Source: Microbacterium sp. H83 | GTDB taxonomy: Bacteria > Actinomycetota > Actinomycetes > Actinomycetales > Microbacteriaceae | Reading direction: 5' to 3' | NCBI RefSeq assembly: GCF_001650405.1 | Contig: NZ_LWCU01000034.1 | Coordinates: forward strand, 1 to 64,000 | DNA length: 64,000 bases | In this document: piece by piece, positions 53,174 to 61,022 of the stretch | Layout: the number at the start of each line of letters is the position of its first letter | Position numbering within the stretch: position 1 is the stretch's first letter | The notes under the pieces: model-generated | Database searches by the model: none | What the model was told of the DNA's origin: nothing | Seen by the model: only the letters and a program-made list of their open reading frames with translations | Position numbers and translations under genes: made by a program

Positions 53174-53991
53174 TCGGCACCGTCCCGCCCGTGGAGCCTG
53201 CGCCGCTCGACGTCCCCGCCCGCCCCCGCGGAGCGTGGAGGGGGCCGGTCATCCTCGTCGCCGTGATCGCCGTGACCGTGGTCATGTGCCTGCCCGGCCT
53301 CGGCATCGGCGTCGACCTCGGCGCGATCGCCCGCAACTGGCAGAACGGCGCCGACAAGATCGTGAAGCTGCTCCTGCCCGACTGGAGCTTCTTCCCCCGG
53401 ACGATCCCGCCCCTGGCCGAGACGCTGCAGATGGCCGTGATCGCCACGGCGATCGGCGCCGCGGTGTCGCTCCCGCTCAGCTTCTGGGCGGCGCGGGCGA
53501 CGAACCCGAGCGCACCGGCGCGCATCGCCGTGCGCGGCATCCTCAACGTCATCCGCAGCGTGCCCGACCTGCTGTACGCCGCGATCCTCGTCGCCATGGT
53601 GGGGGTCGGCGCGCTCCCCGGCATCCTCGCGCTGCTGCTGTTCAACGTCGGCATCATCGTGAAGCTCGTCTCGGAGGCGATCGACACCAACGACCGCGGT
53701 CCGCTCGAGGCCGGACGCGCGGTGGGGGCGACCCAGGCGAAGATCAACCGCACCCTCGCACTGCCCGACGCGTGGCCGGCCTTCGCGAACCAGACGCTCT
53801 ACGTCTTCGAGCTCAACGTGCGCGCCTCGACGGTGCTCGGCCTCGTCGGCGCGGGAGGCATGGGCCTCCTGATCGACGCCGTGCGCACGTTCTACCGCTA
53901 CGACCAGCTCTCGCTCATCATCCTGGAGATCCTCATCGTCGTCATCGTGATCGACCTCGTCTCCGACGCGATCCGACGGAGGCTCGTATGA
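53170..53991 (+). CDS. phnE: Phosphonate-type ABC transporter permease 1
   Basis: The 273-residue membrane protein has about six hydrophobic segments and the PhnE features [40 protein letters not shown] and the EAA loop [20 protein letters not shown], followed by [20 protein letters not shown]. Its GTG start overlaps the phnC stop, and its stop overlaps the second permease gene. It pairs with that permease as a heterodimer. Confidence 0.92.
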   Translation: MIGTVPPVEPAPLDVPARPRGAWRGPVILVAVIAVTVVMCLPGLGIGVDLGAIARNWQNGADKIVKLLLPDWSFFPRTIPPLAETLQMAVIATAIGAAVSLPLSFWAARATNPSAPARIAVRGILNVIRSVPDLLYAAILVAMVGVGALPGILALLLFNVGIIVKLVSEAIDTNDRGPLEAGRAVGATQAKINRTLALPDAWPAFANQTLYVFELNVRASTVLGLVGAGGMGLLIDAVRTFYRYDQLSLIILEILIVVIVIDLVSDAIRRRLV

Positions 53992-54824
53992 CCGCGCTCA
54001 TCCCCGATCGCACCCACGGCGTCACCGTGATCCCCGACCGCCCCCGGCGCCCCTGGCTCATCGCGGGCTGGGCGCTCGTGACCGGCATCGTCGTGCTGGC
54101 GTTCTGGTCGATCGACATCAGCTGGGGACGTCTCCTCGACCTGCCCTCCGAGATCCTGCGGTACACCGTGCTCATGTTCGGGAACCCGAACTGGGAGAAG
54201 CTGCCCGAGGCGCTCTGGCAGACCTGGCGGAGCATCGAGATGGCCTGGGTCGGCACGATCCTCGGCATCCTCCTCGCGACGCCGCTCAGTCTGGTCGCCG
54301 CCCGCGGGTTCGGGCCCGCCTGGCTGCGGTCGCTGCTGCGCGGGCTGTTCTCCCTCATCCGCGCGGTGCCCGAGATCATCATCGCGATCGTGATCCTGTC
54401 GGTGACGGGGCTGACTCCGTTCACGGGCGCGCTCGCTCTCGCGATCAACGGCGTCGGCACCCTCGGGAAGTGGGGTTACGAGGCCGTCGAGGCCGTGCCG
54501 CGCGGACCGATCGAGGCCGCGCGCGCAGCCGGCGGCGGAACGCTCCAGGTGCTGCGGTGGGGAGTGTGGCCGCAGGCCGAGCCGGCGTTCTGGTCGTTCT
54601 GGCTCTACCGGTTCGAGATCAACGTGCGGTCGTCGGCGGTGCTCGGGCTGATCGGCGTCGGCGGGATCGGCGACAGGCTGACGTCGTACACGCAGTACCG
54701 TGAGTGGTCGACGGTGGGTGTCCTTCTCATCGTCGTCGTCGTCGTGACGATGCTGATCGACGGAGCGTCCGGTGCCATCCGCCGCCGCATCATGGAGGGA
54801 GCCCGCGCCCGTGTTCTCGTCTAG
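53988..54824 (+). CDS. phnE: Phosphonate-type ABC transporter permease 2
   Basis: The 278-residue permease is homologous to the preceding one: MFGNPNWEKLPEALWQTWRS, LIRAVPEIIIAIVILSVTGL, the EAA loop IEAARAAGGGTLQVLRWGVW and EINVRSSAVLGLIGVGGIGD. Two adjacent PhnE proteins are common in phosphite and phosphonate systems. The start overlaps the first permease by four bases, and the end overlaps the RpiR regulator by 14 bases. Confidence 0.92.
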   Translation: MTALIPDRTHGVTVIPDRPRRPWLIAGWALVTGIVVLAFWSIDISWGRLLDLPSEILRYTVLMFGNPNWEKLPEALWQTWRSIEMAWVGTILGILLATPLSLVAARGFGPAWLRSLLRGLFSLIRAVPEIIIAIVILSVTGLTPFTGALALAINGVGTLGKWGYEAVEAVPRGPIEAARAAGGGTLQVLRWGVWPQAEPAFWSFWLYRFEINVRSSAVLGLIGVGGIGDRLTSYTQYREWSTVGVLLIVVVVVTMLIDGASGAIRRRIMEGARARVLV

Positions 54825-55695
54825 CGCCCCGCCCACGGCCCGCATCGCGGCCGCCCTCAACACCATGCAGCCCGCCGAGCGGCGGGTGGCCGAGCTGATC
54901 GTGGAGTCGGCGGACGCCGTCGTCGAGTGGACGGCGCAGGAGCTCGCCGACCGGGCCGGCGTCGGCCGGGCGACGGTCGTTCGCACATGTCAGAGCGTCG
55001 GCTACCGGGGCTACCCGCAGCTGCGCGTCGCGCTCGCCGCGGAGCTCGGCGGCGCTCCGGCGGAATCGGCCGTCGACCACGGGCCCGGGGTGCTCGGCCG
55101 GATGCGGGGCGAGATCGACCGGCTCGCGGGGTCCCTGCCGGCGCTCGCCAGCCTGCTCGACCCGGATGCCGTCGACGAGGCGGTGCGCCTCGCGGCATCC
55201 GCCCGGCGTCTGCTCGTGCTCGCCAACGGCCTCTCGTCGCCCATCGCGAACGACCTCGCGATGCGGCTGACCGCGTCGGGGCGCTCCGCGGAGTTCATCG
55301 CCGACGCGATCGCCCAGCAGATCGCCGCGCGGCATCTGACGGCGGACGACGTGTGCATCGTGGTGAGCGGGTCGGGCGCGAACGAGGCGAGCATCCGGGT
55401 GGCCGAGGCCGCGGCGCGCGGCGGGGCCGCGGTCATCGCCCTGACGTCGTTCGCCTCCTCGGCGCTCACCGAGGCGGCGTCGCACTCGCTCGTGATCGCG
55501 CCGACCGGGGTGAGCTTCCGCGACGAGCTCGAGCACGCGTCGCGCGTGGCGTTCCTCGTGTTCGCGGAGGTGTTCGCGGCCGCCGTCACGGCAGAGCGCG
55601 GGGCGGCTGCCGTGCAGGCCCGCGCCCACGTGCTCGAGGTCGTCTCGGACAACCTGAGCGAGGGGGCGGACGCCGGGCGAGAGGGTCGTCGGTGA
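54811..55695 (+). CDS. MurR/RpiR family regulator with SIS domain
   Basis: The 294-residue product has an N-terminal RpiR helix-turn-helix (MQPAERRVAELIVESADAVV, LADRAGVGRATVVRTCQSVG) and a SIS sugar-phosphate-binding domain (LLVLANGLSSPIANDLAMRL, VCIVVSGSGANEASIRVAEA, AAVIALTSFASSALTEAASH). The GTG at 54811 follows GGAGGGAG 9 bases upstream and lies inside phnE, so the regulator is co-transcribed with the transporter. A phosphorylated ligand is implied; its identity is unknown. Confidence 0.88.
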   Translation: MFSSSAPPTARIAAALNTMQPAERRVAELIVESADAVVEWTAQELADRAGVGRATVVRTCQSVGYRGYPQLRVALAAELGGAPAESAVDHGPGVLGRMRGEIDRLAGSLPALASLLDPDAVDEAVRLAASARRLLVLANGLSSPIANDLAMRLTASGRSAEFIADAIAQQIAARHLTADDVCIVVSGSGANEASIRVAEAAARGGAAVIALTSFASSALTEAASHSLVIAPTGVSFRDELEHASRVAFLVFAEVFAAAVTAERGAAAVQARAHVLEVVSDNLSEGADAGREGRR

Positions 55696-55699
55696 GGGG

Positions 55700-55728
55700 T
55701 TGAGCCAAAGGTATACACGTGTTAGGTT
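55700..55728 (+). promoter_or_regulatory. Promoter of the glucoamylase-like gene with palindrome in spacer
   Basis: TTGAGC (55700-55705) and TAGGTT (55723-55728) are 17 bases apart. The spacer ends with the perfect palindrome ACACGTGT (55715-55722), which may be a repressor operator, for example for the TetR protein encoded downstream. Confidence 0.6.
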
Positions 55729-55781
55729 TTCATCGATCGGTGCGCCGCTGCCCGTGGCGCCGTTCTCGATGAGGAGACACG

Positions 55782-57311
55782 ATGAAGCGATGGATGAGCA
55801 CAGCGGCGACGGTGGGACTCGTCGTCTCGGGACTGACTCTCGGCGGACCCGCGATCGCCGGAGGCGGCCGCCCCGGAACGGACGACCTCGAGCGGTGGGC
55901 GGTCGACACCTGGGCGTCGATGGACGCGATGACCGACGAGCAGACCGGTCTGCCGGCGGACAACATCACCGGGGATCTCGCGACGCCGGGCGAATACACC
56001 TCCCCGACGAACATCGGCGGCTACCTGTGGTCGACGGTCACAGCGCGTGATCTGGGCATCATCGGCGACGACGAGGCGCAGGAGCGCCTGTCGAGGACGC
56101 TCGACACCCTCGAGGGTCTCGAGCGCAACGATGCGAGCGGCATGTTCTACAACTGGTACTCCCCGACGACGGGCGAGAAGCTGACGACATGGCCCGACTC
56201 GGGCGACGTCGTGTACCCGTTCCTCAGCACGGTCGACAACGGGTGGCTCGCGGCGGCCCTGCGCATCGTGCGCGAGGCCGAGCCCGACCTGGCCGCTCAG
56301 GCCGACGCGCTCTACGACTCGATGGACTTCGGGTCGTTCTTCGACCCGGCCGGCGCGGCGGGGCTCCCCGCCGGGACGAACCGGGGCGGATTCTGGGACG
56401 CTCCGCCGCCCGACTGCAGCGTCGAGGCGCCCATGTACAACGGCTCGGGCGAGACGGCGTACTACACCTGCCACCACTACGACACGACCGTGAGCGAGAG
56501 CCGCATCGCGACGTACCTCGGCATCGCGAACGGTCAGATCCCCGCGACGGCGCTCTCCGGCACGCACCGCACCATGCCTCCCGGCTGCGACTGGGCGTGG
56601 CAGGAGCAGCTGCCGGTCGGCGAGTACCGCACGTACGACGGGTTCGAGGTCTGGGAGGGTGCGTACCAGTACAACGGCATGTCGTTCGTCCCGAGCTGGG
56701 GCGGCAGCATGTTCGAGTCGCTGATGCCCGACCTCCTCGTGCCCGAGACGAAGTGGGGCCCGCGATCGTGGCGGCTCAACCACCCGATCACCGTCGAGGT
56801 GCAGAAGCAGCACGGTCTCGACGAGGCCGGCTACGGATACTGGGGCTTCTCGCCGGCGAGCGACCCCTTCGGCGGATACGCGGAGTACGGCGTCGACATC
56901 GCCGGGATGCGCGCGGACGGGTACACGTCGGATGCCGAGAAGACCGACGTCGACGTCGACCGCCCCGGCTGCACGACCGGCACGAACCCCGACCCCGAGT
57001 TCGGCGACGGCGTGGTGACGCCGCACGCGGCGTTCCTCGCCCTGCCGTACGACCGCCGGGGTGTGCTGGAGAACCTCCGCGGCATCGAGCAGGACCTCGG
57101 CGCCTACGGGCCCGGCGGCTTCTACGACGCCGTCGCCGTGAAGAGCGACACGGTCGCCGAGCGCTACCTCTCGCTCGATCAGTCCATGATCCTGGCCGCG
57201 ATCGGCAACGAGCTCACGAGGGACTCGCTCAAGGACTACTTCGTGGACCGCGAGATGGAGGATCGCCTGCGGCCCGCCATGAAGCAGCAGGTGTTCAGCG
57301 CGGCATGGTGA
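55782..57311 (+). CDS. Secreted glucoamylase-like (all-alpha glycosidase) protein
   Basis: The 509-residue product has a Sec signal peptide (KRW-start, hydrophobic TAATVGLVVSGLTLGGPAIA, cleavage near AGG) and then an Asp/Trp/Tyr-rich domain. Motifs such as PTNIGGYLWSTVTARDLGII, SGMFYNWYSPTTG, VDNGWLAAALRIV, FVPSWGGSMFESLMPDLLVP, GYGYWGFSPASDPFGGYAEY and VVTPHAAFLALPY resemble the PF10091-type glycoamylase domain, a group that includes GH144 endo-beta-1,2-glucanases. It probably degrades an extracellular glucan. The TetR gene overlaps its end. Confidence 0.75.
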   Translation: MKRWMSTAATVGLVVSGLTLGGPAIAGGGRPGTDDLERWAVDTWASMDAMTDEQTGLPADNITGDLATPGEYTSPTNIGGYLWSTVTARDLGIIGDDEAQERLSRTLDTLEGLERNDASGMFYNWYSPTTGEKLTTWPDSGDVVYPFLSTVDNGWLAAALRIVREAEPDLAAQADALYDSMDFGSFFDPAGAAGLPAGTNRGGFWDAPPPDCSVEAPMYNGSGETAYYTCHHYDTTVSESRIATYLGIANGQIPATALSGTHRTMPPGCDWAWQEQLPVGEYRTYDGFEVWEGAYQYNGMSFVPSWGGSMFESLMPDLLVPETKWGPRSWRLNHPITVEVQKQHGLDEAGYGYWGFSPASDPFGGYAEYGVDIAGMRADGYTSDAEKTDVDVDRPGCTTGTNPDPEFGDGVVTPHAAFLALPYDRRGVLENLRGIEQDLGAYGPGGFYDAVAVKSDTVAERYLSLDQSMILAAIGNELTRDSLKDYFVDREMEDRLRPAMKQQVFSAAW

Positions 57312-57928
57312 GCACGTCGGGATCCCGCACGCCGGGCACGCGCGGCCCCTACGCGACCGGGCAGGCCCGTCGGCAGGCGATCGTCGACGAGGCGCTCGAG
57401 GTCTTCTCCCGCACGGGATTCCGAGGGGGGTCGCTGAGGGAGATCGCCAAGCGCGTCGGGGTCACGCCCGCAGGTCTGCTGCACCACTTCTCCGACAAGG
57501 AGGAGCTGTTCGCCGAGGTCATCCACCAGCGCGACGAGAAGGTGCGAGAGGCAGCGGGCGACCCCGCCGAGCACACGCTCCTCGAGCAGGCCAGGAGGGT
57601 CGTCGCGCACAACCGCACGTCGCGCGGCCTCACCTCGCTGTACGCGATCGTGTCGGCCGAGGCGACCGACCCCGAGCATCCGTCGCATGCCGACTTCGCC
57701 GCCCGCTATCGCGACCGCGCCGCCGAGGCGGAGGAGATCCTCCGCCTCGGCCAGGCCGATGGGGAGGTGCGCGACGACCTGGATCCCGCGCTCGCCGCGC
57801 GTCTGATCAGCGGTGTGATGGACGGCATCCAGCTGCAATGGCTGATGGACGACTCTGTCGACATGGTCGCGCTGTTCGACGAGTTCGTGCGCGGCTACCT
57901 GCGGCCGCCGGGGGAGCCGGCGGGCTAG
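57305..57928 (+). CDS. TetR family regulator
   Basis: The 207-residue product has the TetR helix-turn-helix in residues 22-68 (AIVDEALEVFSRTGFRGGSL, REIAKRVGVTPAGLLHHFSD) and a helical C-terminal ligand domain ending in LISGVMDGIQLQWLMDDSVD. Its ATG lies 7 bases inside the preceding gene, so both are one operon. It is a candidate to act at the ACACGTGT site upstream. Its stop codon lies in a CTAG shared with the convergent PucR gene. Confidence 0.88.
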   Translation: MVSTSGSRTPGTRGPYATGQARRQAIVDEALEVFSRTGFRGGSLREIAKRVGVTPAGLLHHFSDKEELFAEVIHQRDEKVREAAGDPAEHTLLEQARRVVAHNRTSRGLTSLYAIVSAEATDPEHPSHADFAARYRDRAAEAEEILRLGQADGEVRDDLDPALAARLISGVMDGIQLQWLMDDSVDMVALFDEFVRGYLRPPGEPAG

Positions 57929-59439
57929 TCCCTCGCGGTGTGGAGCAGGGTCCACAGCTCGGCGCGGGCGGGGAACGACGACAGGTCGATGTCGAGCAGC
58001 GCCCCGGCCTGCGCGATGCGCGACCGCAGGGTGTGACGATGCACGCCGAGCGCCGCCGCCGCGGGCTCCGCCTTCGCGTCGTGCTCGAGCCAGGTGCGCA
58101 GCGTGCCCTCGAGGTCGCCGCCGCCGCGCGCGTCGTGGTCGCGCAGCGGGGCGAGGCGCGACTCCGCGACCAGCCGGGCCTCGTCGGTCGCGAGGGCGCT
58201 GAGGATGCTGGAGCCGACGGCGTCGGCGTACCGCGACACCCCCGCATCCGACCGCTGCCGCAGAGCCGTGAGGGCCTGCGCGTGAGCCCGCGAGAAGACG
58301 TCGTACGAGTCCGGCGCCGACGCGCCGATGCGGATGCCGAAGCGATCGGCGACCTCGTCGAGCAGTGATTCGTCGGCGGCCGACACGCACATCGTGAGCC
58401 CCTCGTCGGACTCGGCGAGGAACGACGCGGTGCCGTGCTCGGAGCGTCGTCGTTCCCACCAGTCGAAGAGCGCTCCGGTCGGGGCGTCACCGGTGACGGC
58501 CACGACGACGGGTGCGGGCGGCACGCTGCCGAGCACGCGTCTGGCGATCGCGGGGTCGTCGCCGAGCAGTGACCCCAGCAGCTGGGTCTGCAGGCGTCGA
58601 CGGCTGCGGGCGAGCTGCTCGCTCTGCTCGAGGGCGAGGCCGGCCATCGCGATGACCGAGGTGACGACCGTGCGGGCCTCCGGGTCGAGGGCGTCCACAG
58701 CCAGGGCGATCACCCCGCGCAGCTGGCCGCCGCGTCCGACGGTGAAGAGCATGAAGGCGTCGCCGGCGATCGAGAGCGACTGCCCGGTCTCGAGGCCGCG
58801 GGTGAGGACCTCGGCGACACGATGGCCGAGTTCGTCGAGCACCGCGGCGTCGACGGCGTCGCGCGGATGGGAGTGCTCGAGCGACCCGGACGCGTCGTAC
58901 ATGCCCGCCCATGTGCCGAGGCGCCGTCCGAGCTCGGCGAGCGAGGCGTCGAGTCCGCGGGGGCGCAGGGCGGCGAGGGCGAGTGCCCGCTGCGCGTCGA
59001 GCGCCCACGACCTGCGCGCGTAGGCCTGCGCCGCGATCGCCTCGGAATGCGCGCGGGCGACGGCGATGAACGGGGTGCGATACGGCACCTCGAACAGCGG
59101 CATCCTGCGTCGTGCGCATGCCTCGACGAGCTCGTCGGGGATCCCCGCCCGGTGCACCTCGGAGCCGAACCCGAGCCCGAGCACCCCGCGGTCGGCGAGC
59201 CGGTCGACGTACACCCCGACATCCGTGTCCACGTCGAACTGCGTGCCCGTGGTCAGCAGGACGAGGTCCTCGGCGAGGAACGGCGTCGGGTCGGCGAGAT
59301 CGGAGCTGTGCACCCAGCGCAGGGGGCGGTCGAACGCGTCCGGCGGAAGATCGGTCTCGGCGGAGACCACGCGCAGTCCGAGGTCGCGACGGCGCAGCAG
59401 CGCACGCAGGGTGGGCTGCTCAGCGGCATCCATGGACAT
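57925..59439 (-). CDS. PucR family regulator
   Basis: The 504-residue product has an N-terminal PucR-type sensor (TLRALLRRRDLGLRVVSAET, LRWVHSSDLADPTPFLAEDL, VLLTTGTQFDVD), a middle GGDEF-like region and a C-terminal helix-turn-helix (TLRTWLEHDAKAEPAAAALG, VHRHTLRSRIAQAGALLDID). Such proteins regulate purine, GABA or polyamine catabolism. It is divergent from gabT and likely controls it. The start is chosen at 59439 near GGAGGGGAG; an ATG at 59433 is an alternative. Confidence 0.88.
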   Translation of the reverse strand: MSMDAAEQPTLRALLRRRDLGLRVVSAETDLPPDAFDRPLRWVHSSDLADPTPFLAEDLVLLTTGTQFDVDTDVGVYVDRLADRGVLGLGFGSEVHRAGIPDELVEACARRRMPLFEVPYRTPFIAVARAHSEAIAAQAYARRSWALDAQRALALAALRPRGLDASLAELGRRLGTWAGMYDASGSLEHSHPRDAVDAAVLDELGHRVAEVLTRGLETGQSLSIAGDAFMLFTVGRGGQLRGVIALAVDALDPEARTVVTSVIAMAGLALEQSEQLARSRRRLQTQLLGSLLGDDPAIARRVLGSVPPAPVVVAVTGDAPTGALFDWWERRRSEHGTASFLAESDEGLTMCVSAADESLLDEVADRFGIRIGASAPDSYDVFSRAHAQALTALRQRSDAGVSRYADAVGSSILSALATDEARLVAESRLAPLRDHDARGGGDLEGTLRTWLEHDAKAEPAAAALGVHRHTLRSRIAQAGALLDIDLSSFPARAELWTLLHTARD

Positions 59440-59485
59440 CTCCCCTCCCTGAGGAGATGTACGGCGCGGCGATCTCATCCTGCAG

Positions 59486-59491
59486 ATTGTA
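59486..59491 (-). promoter_or_regulatory. -10 element for the PucR gene
   Basis: On the minus strand TACAAT (59491-59486) matches the -10 consensus and predicts a start near 59479 with a leader of about 40 bases carrying the ribosome binding site. No convincing -35 is seen, which fits activator-dependent transcription. Confidence 0.4.
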
Positions 59492-59526
59492 CAGTCGGGC
59501 GAATGCACGAGCGGCGACGACGGTCG

Positions 59527-59542
59527 TACGCTCGCCACCATG
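59527..59542 (+). promoter_or_regulatory. Leaderless-type -10 for gabT
   Basis: TACGCT (59527-59532) ends 7 bases before the ATG at 59540, with no RBS in between. Confidence 0.5.
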
Positions 59543-60904
59543 GCACTCCTCGACACCGCAGCTGTTGCAGTTCCCCTCGGCGGACCCGAGCTCCCCCAGG
59601 AGCGACGCCTCGTCACCGAGCTCCCCGGGCCCCGCTCGGCGGAGATCCTCGCTCGCAAGGCCGAGGCCGTGCCCGCCGGCGTCGGGCACACCGTGCCGGT
59701 CGCGACCGTGGCCGCCGGCGGCGGAGTGGTCGTCGACGCGGACGGGAACTCGCTCATCGACCTCGGATCCGGCATCGCCGTGACGACCGTCGGCAACGCG
59801 CACCCGAAGGTCGCGGCGGCCGTCGCCGCGCAGGCGGCGCAGTTCACGCACACCTGCTTCATGATCTCGCCGTACGAGTCGTACATCGAGGTCGCCGAGG
59901 CGCTCAACCGGGTCACCCCCGGCGACTTCGCCAAGAAGAGCGCGCTGTTCAACTCCGGCGCGGAGGCCGTCGAGAACGCGATCAAGATCGCCCGCAAGCA
60001 CACCGGTCGGCAGGCCGTCGTCGCCTTCGATCACGGCTACCACGGCCGCACGAACCTCACGATGGCGCTGACCGCCAAGTCGATGCCGTACAAGAGCGGC
60101 TTCGGTCCGTTCGCCCCGGAGATCTACCGCGCCCCGATGTCGTACCCGTTCCGCGACGGCCTCGACGGCCGCGAGGCGGCGGCCCGCGTCATCCTGCAGC
60201 TCGAGAAGCAGATCGGCGCCGACAATCTCGCCGCCGTCATCATCGAGCCCATCCAGGGCGAGGGCGGATTCATCGTCCCCGCCGACGGGTTCCTCCCGGC
60301 GCTCCTCGAGTGGACGCGGGCGAACGGCGTCGTCTTCATCGCCGACGAGGTCCAGACCGGCTTCGCCCGCACGGGCCACATGTTCGCGAGCGAGATCTTC
60401 GGCATCGAGCCCGACCTCATCACCACGGCCAAGGGCATCGCGGGCGGCCTGCCGCTCGCCGCGGTGACCGGCCGCGCCGAGATCATGGACGCCTCGCACA
60501 CCGGCGGCCTCGGCGGCACCTACGGCGGCAACCCGATCGCCTGCGCCGCAGCGCTCGCCGCGATCGACGTGTTCGAGAACGACGGCGTGATCGAGCGGGC
60601 CCGCGAGATCGGCGAGATCCTCACGGCTCGGCTCACCGCGATGCAGGAGCAGGATGCGCGCATCGGCGACATCCGCGGACACGGCGCCATGATCGCGGCC
60701 GAGTTCGTCGACCCCGAGACCAAGGCCCCGGACGCCGCGCTCACCGCCGCGGTCGCGAAGGCCGCGATCGCGCAGGGCGTCATCGTGCTGACCTGCGGCA
60801 CGTACGGCAACGTCATCCGCTTCCTGCCGCCGCTCGCGATCGGCGACGACCTGCTGAACGAGGGTCTCGACGTGGTCGCCGACGCCCTCGCCGCGGCTCG
60901 GTGA
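59540..60904 (+). CDS. gabT: 4-aminobutyrate aminotransferase
   Basis: The 454-residue PLP enzyme converts GABA and 2-oxoglutarate to succinate semialdehyde and glutamate. It shows LIDLGSGIAVTTVGNAHPKV, FNSGAEAVENAIKIARKHTG, FDHGYHGRTNLTMALTAKSM, IIEPIQGEGGFIVPADGF, IADEVQTGFARTGHMFA and the Schiff-base lysine in LITTAKGIAGGLPLAAVTGR. The subgroup is the actinobacterial GabT. It heads the putrescine/GABA operon. Confidence 0.94.
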   Translation: MALLDTAAVAVPLGGPELPQERRLVTELPGPRSAEILARKAEAVPAGVGHTVPVATVAAGGGVVVDADGNSLIDLGSGIAVTTVGNAHPKVAAAVAAQAAQFTHTCFMISPYESYIEVAEALNRVTPGDFAKKSALFNSGAEAVENAIKIARKHTGRQAVVAFDHGYHGRTNLTMALTAKSMPYKSGFGPFAPEIYRAPMSYPFRDGLDGREAAARVILQLEKQIGADNLAAVIIEPIQGEGGFIVPADGFLPALLEWTRANGVVFIADEVQTGFARTGHMFASEIFGIEPDLITTAKGIAGGLPLAAVTGRAEIMDASHTGGLGGTYGGNPIACAAALAAIDVFENDGVIERAREIGEILTARLTAMQEQDARIGDIRGHGAMIAAEFVDPETKAPDAALTAAVAKAAIAQGVIVLTCGTYGNVIRFLPPLAIGDDLLNEGLDVVADALAAAR

Positions 60905-60952
60905 CGACCCGCCCCGCGACCTCCGGCCGCTGACGGCGGCCGCCACACACGT

Positions 60953-60993
60953 CCGGTCGTGACTCGTATCGGGGGATTTCGAGTCACGACCGG
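60953..60993 (+). terminator. 14-bp inverted repeat between gabT and amine oxidase gene
   Basis: CCGGTCGTGACTCG (60953-60966) pairs perfectly with 60980-60993 across a 13-base loop containing GGGGG. No U-tract follows. It may attenuate readthrough from gabT or serve as a regulator-binding site. Confidence 0.5.
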
Positions 60994-61022
60994 CACGACC
61001 CTTTCCAACGAAGGAGAAGCAG

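Noticed and set aside
59440..60003. 188-codon N-terminal extension of the PucR gene
   Set aside because: It lies antisense to gabT and reads as biased shadow sequence. A good RBS precedes the downstream start.
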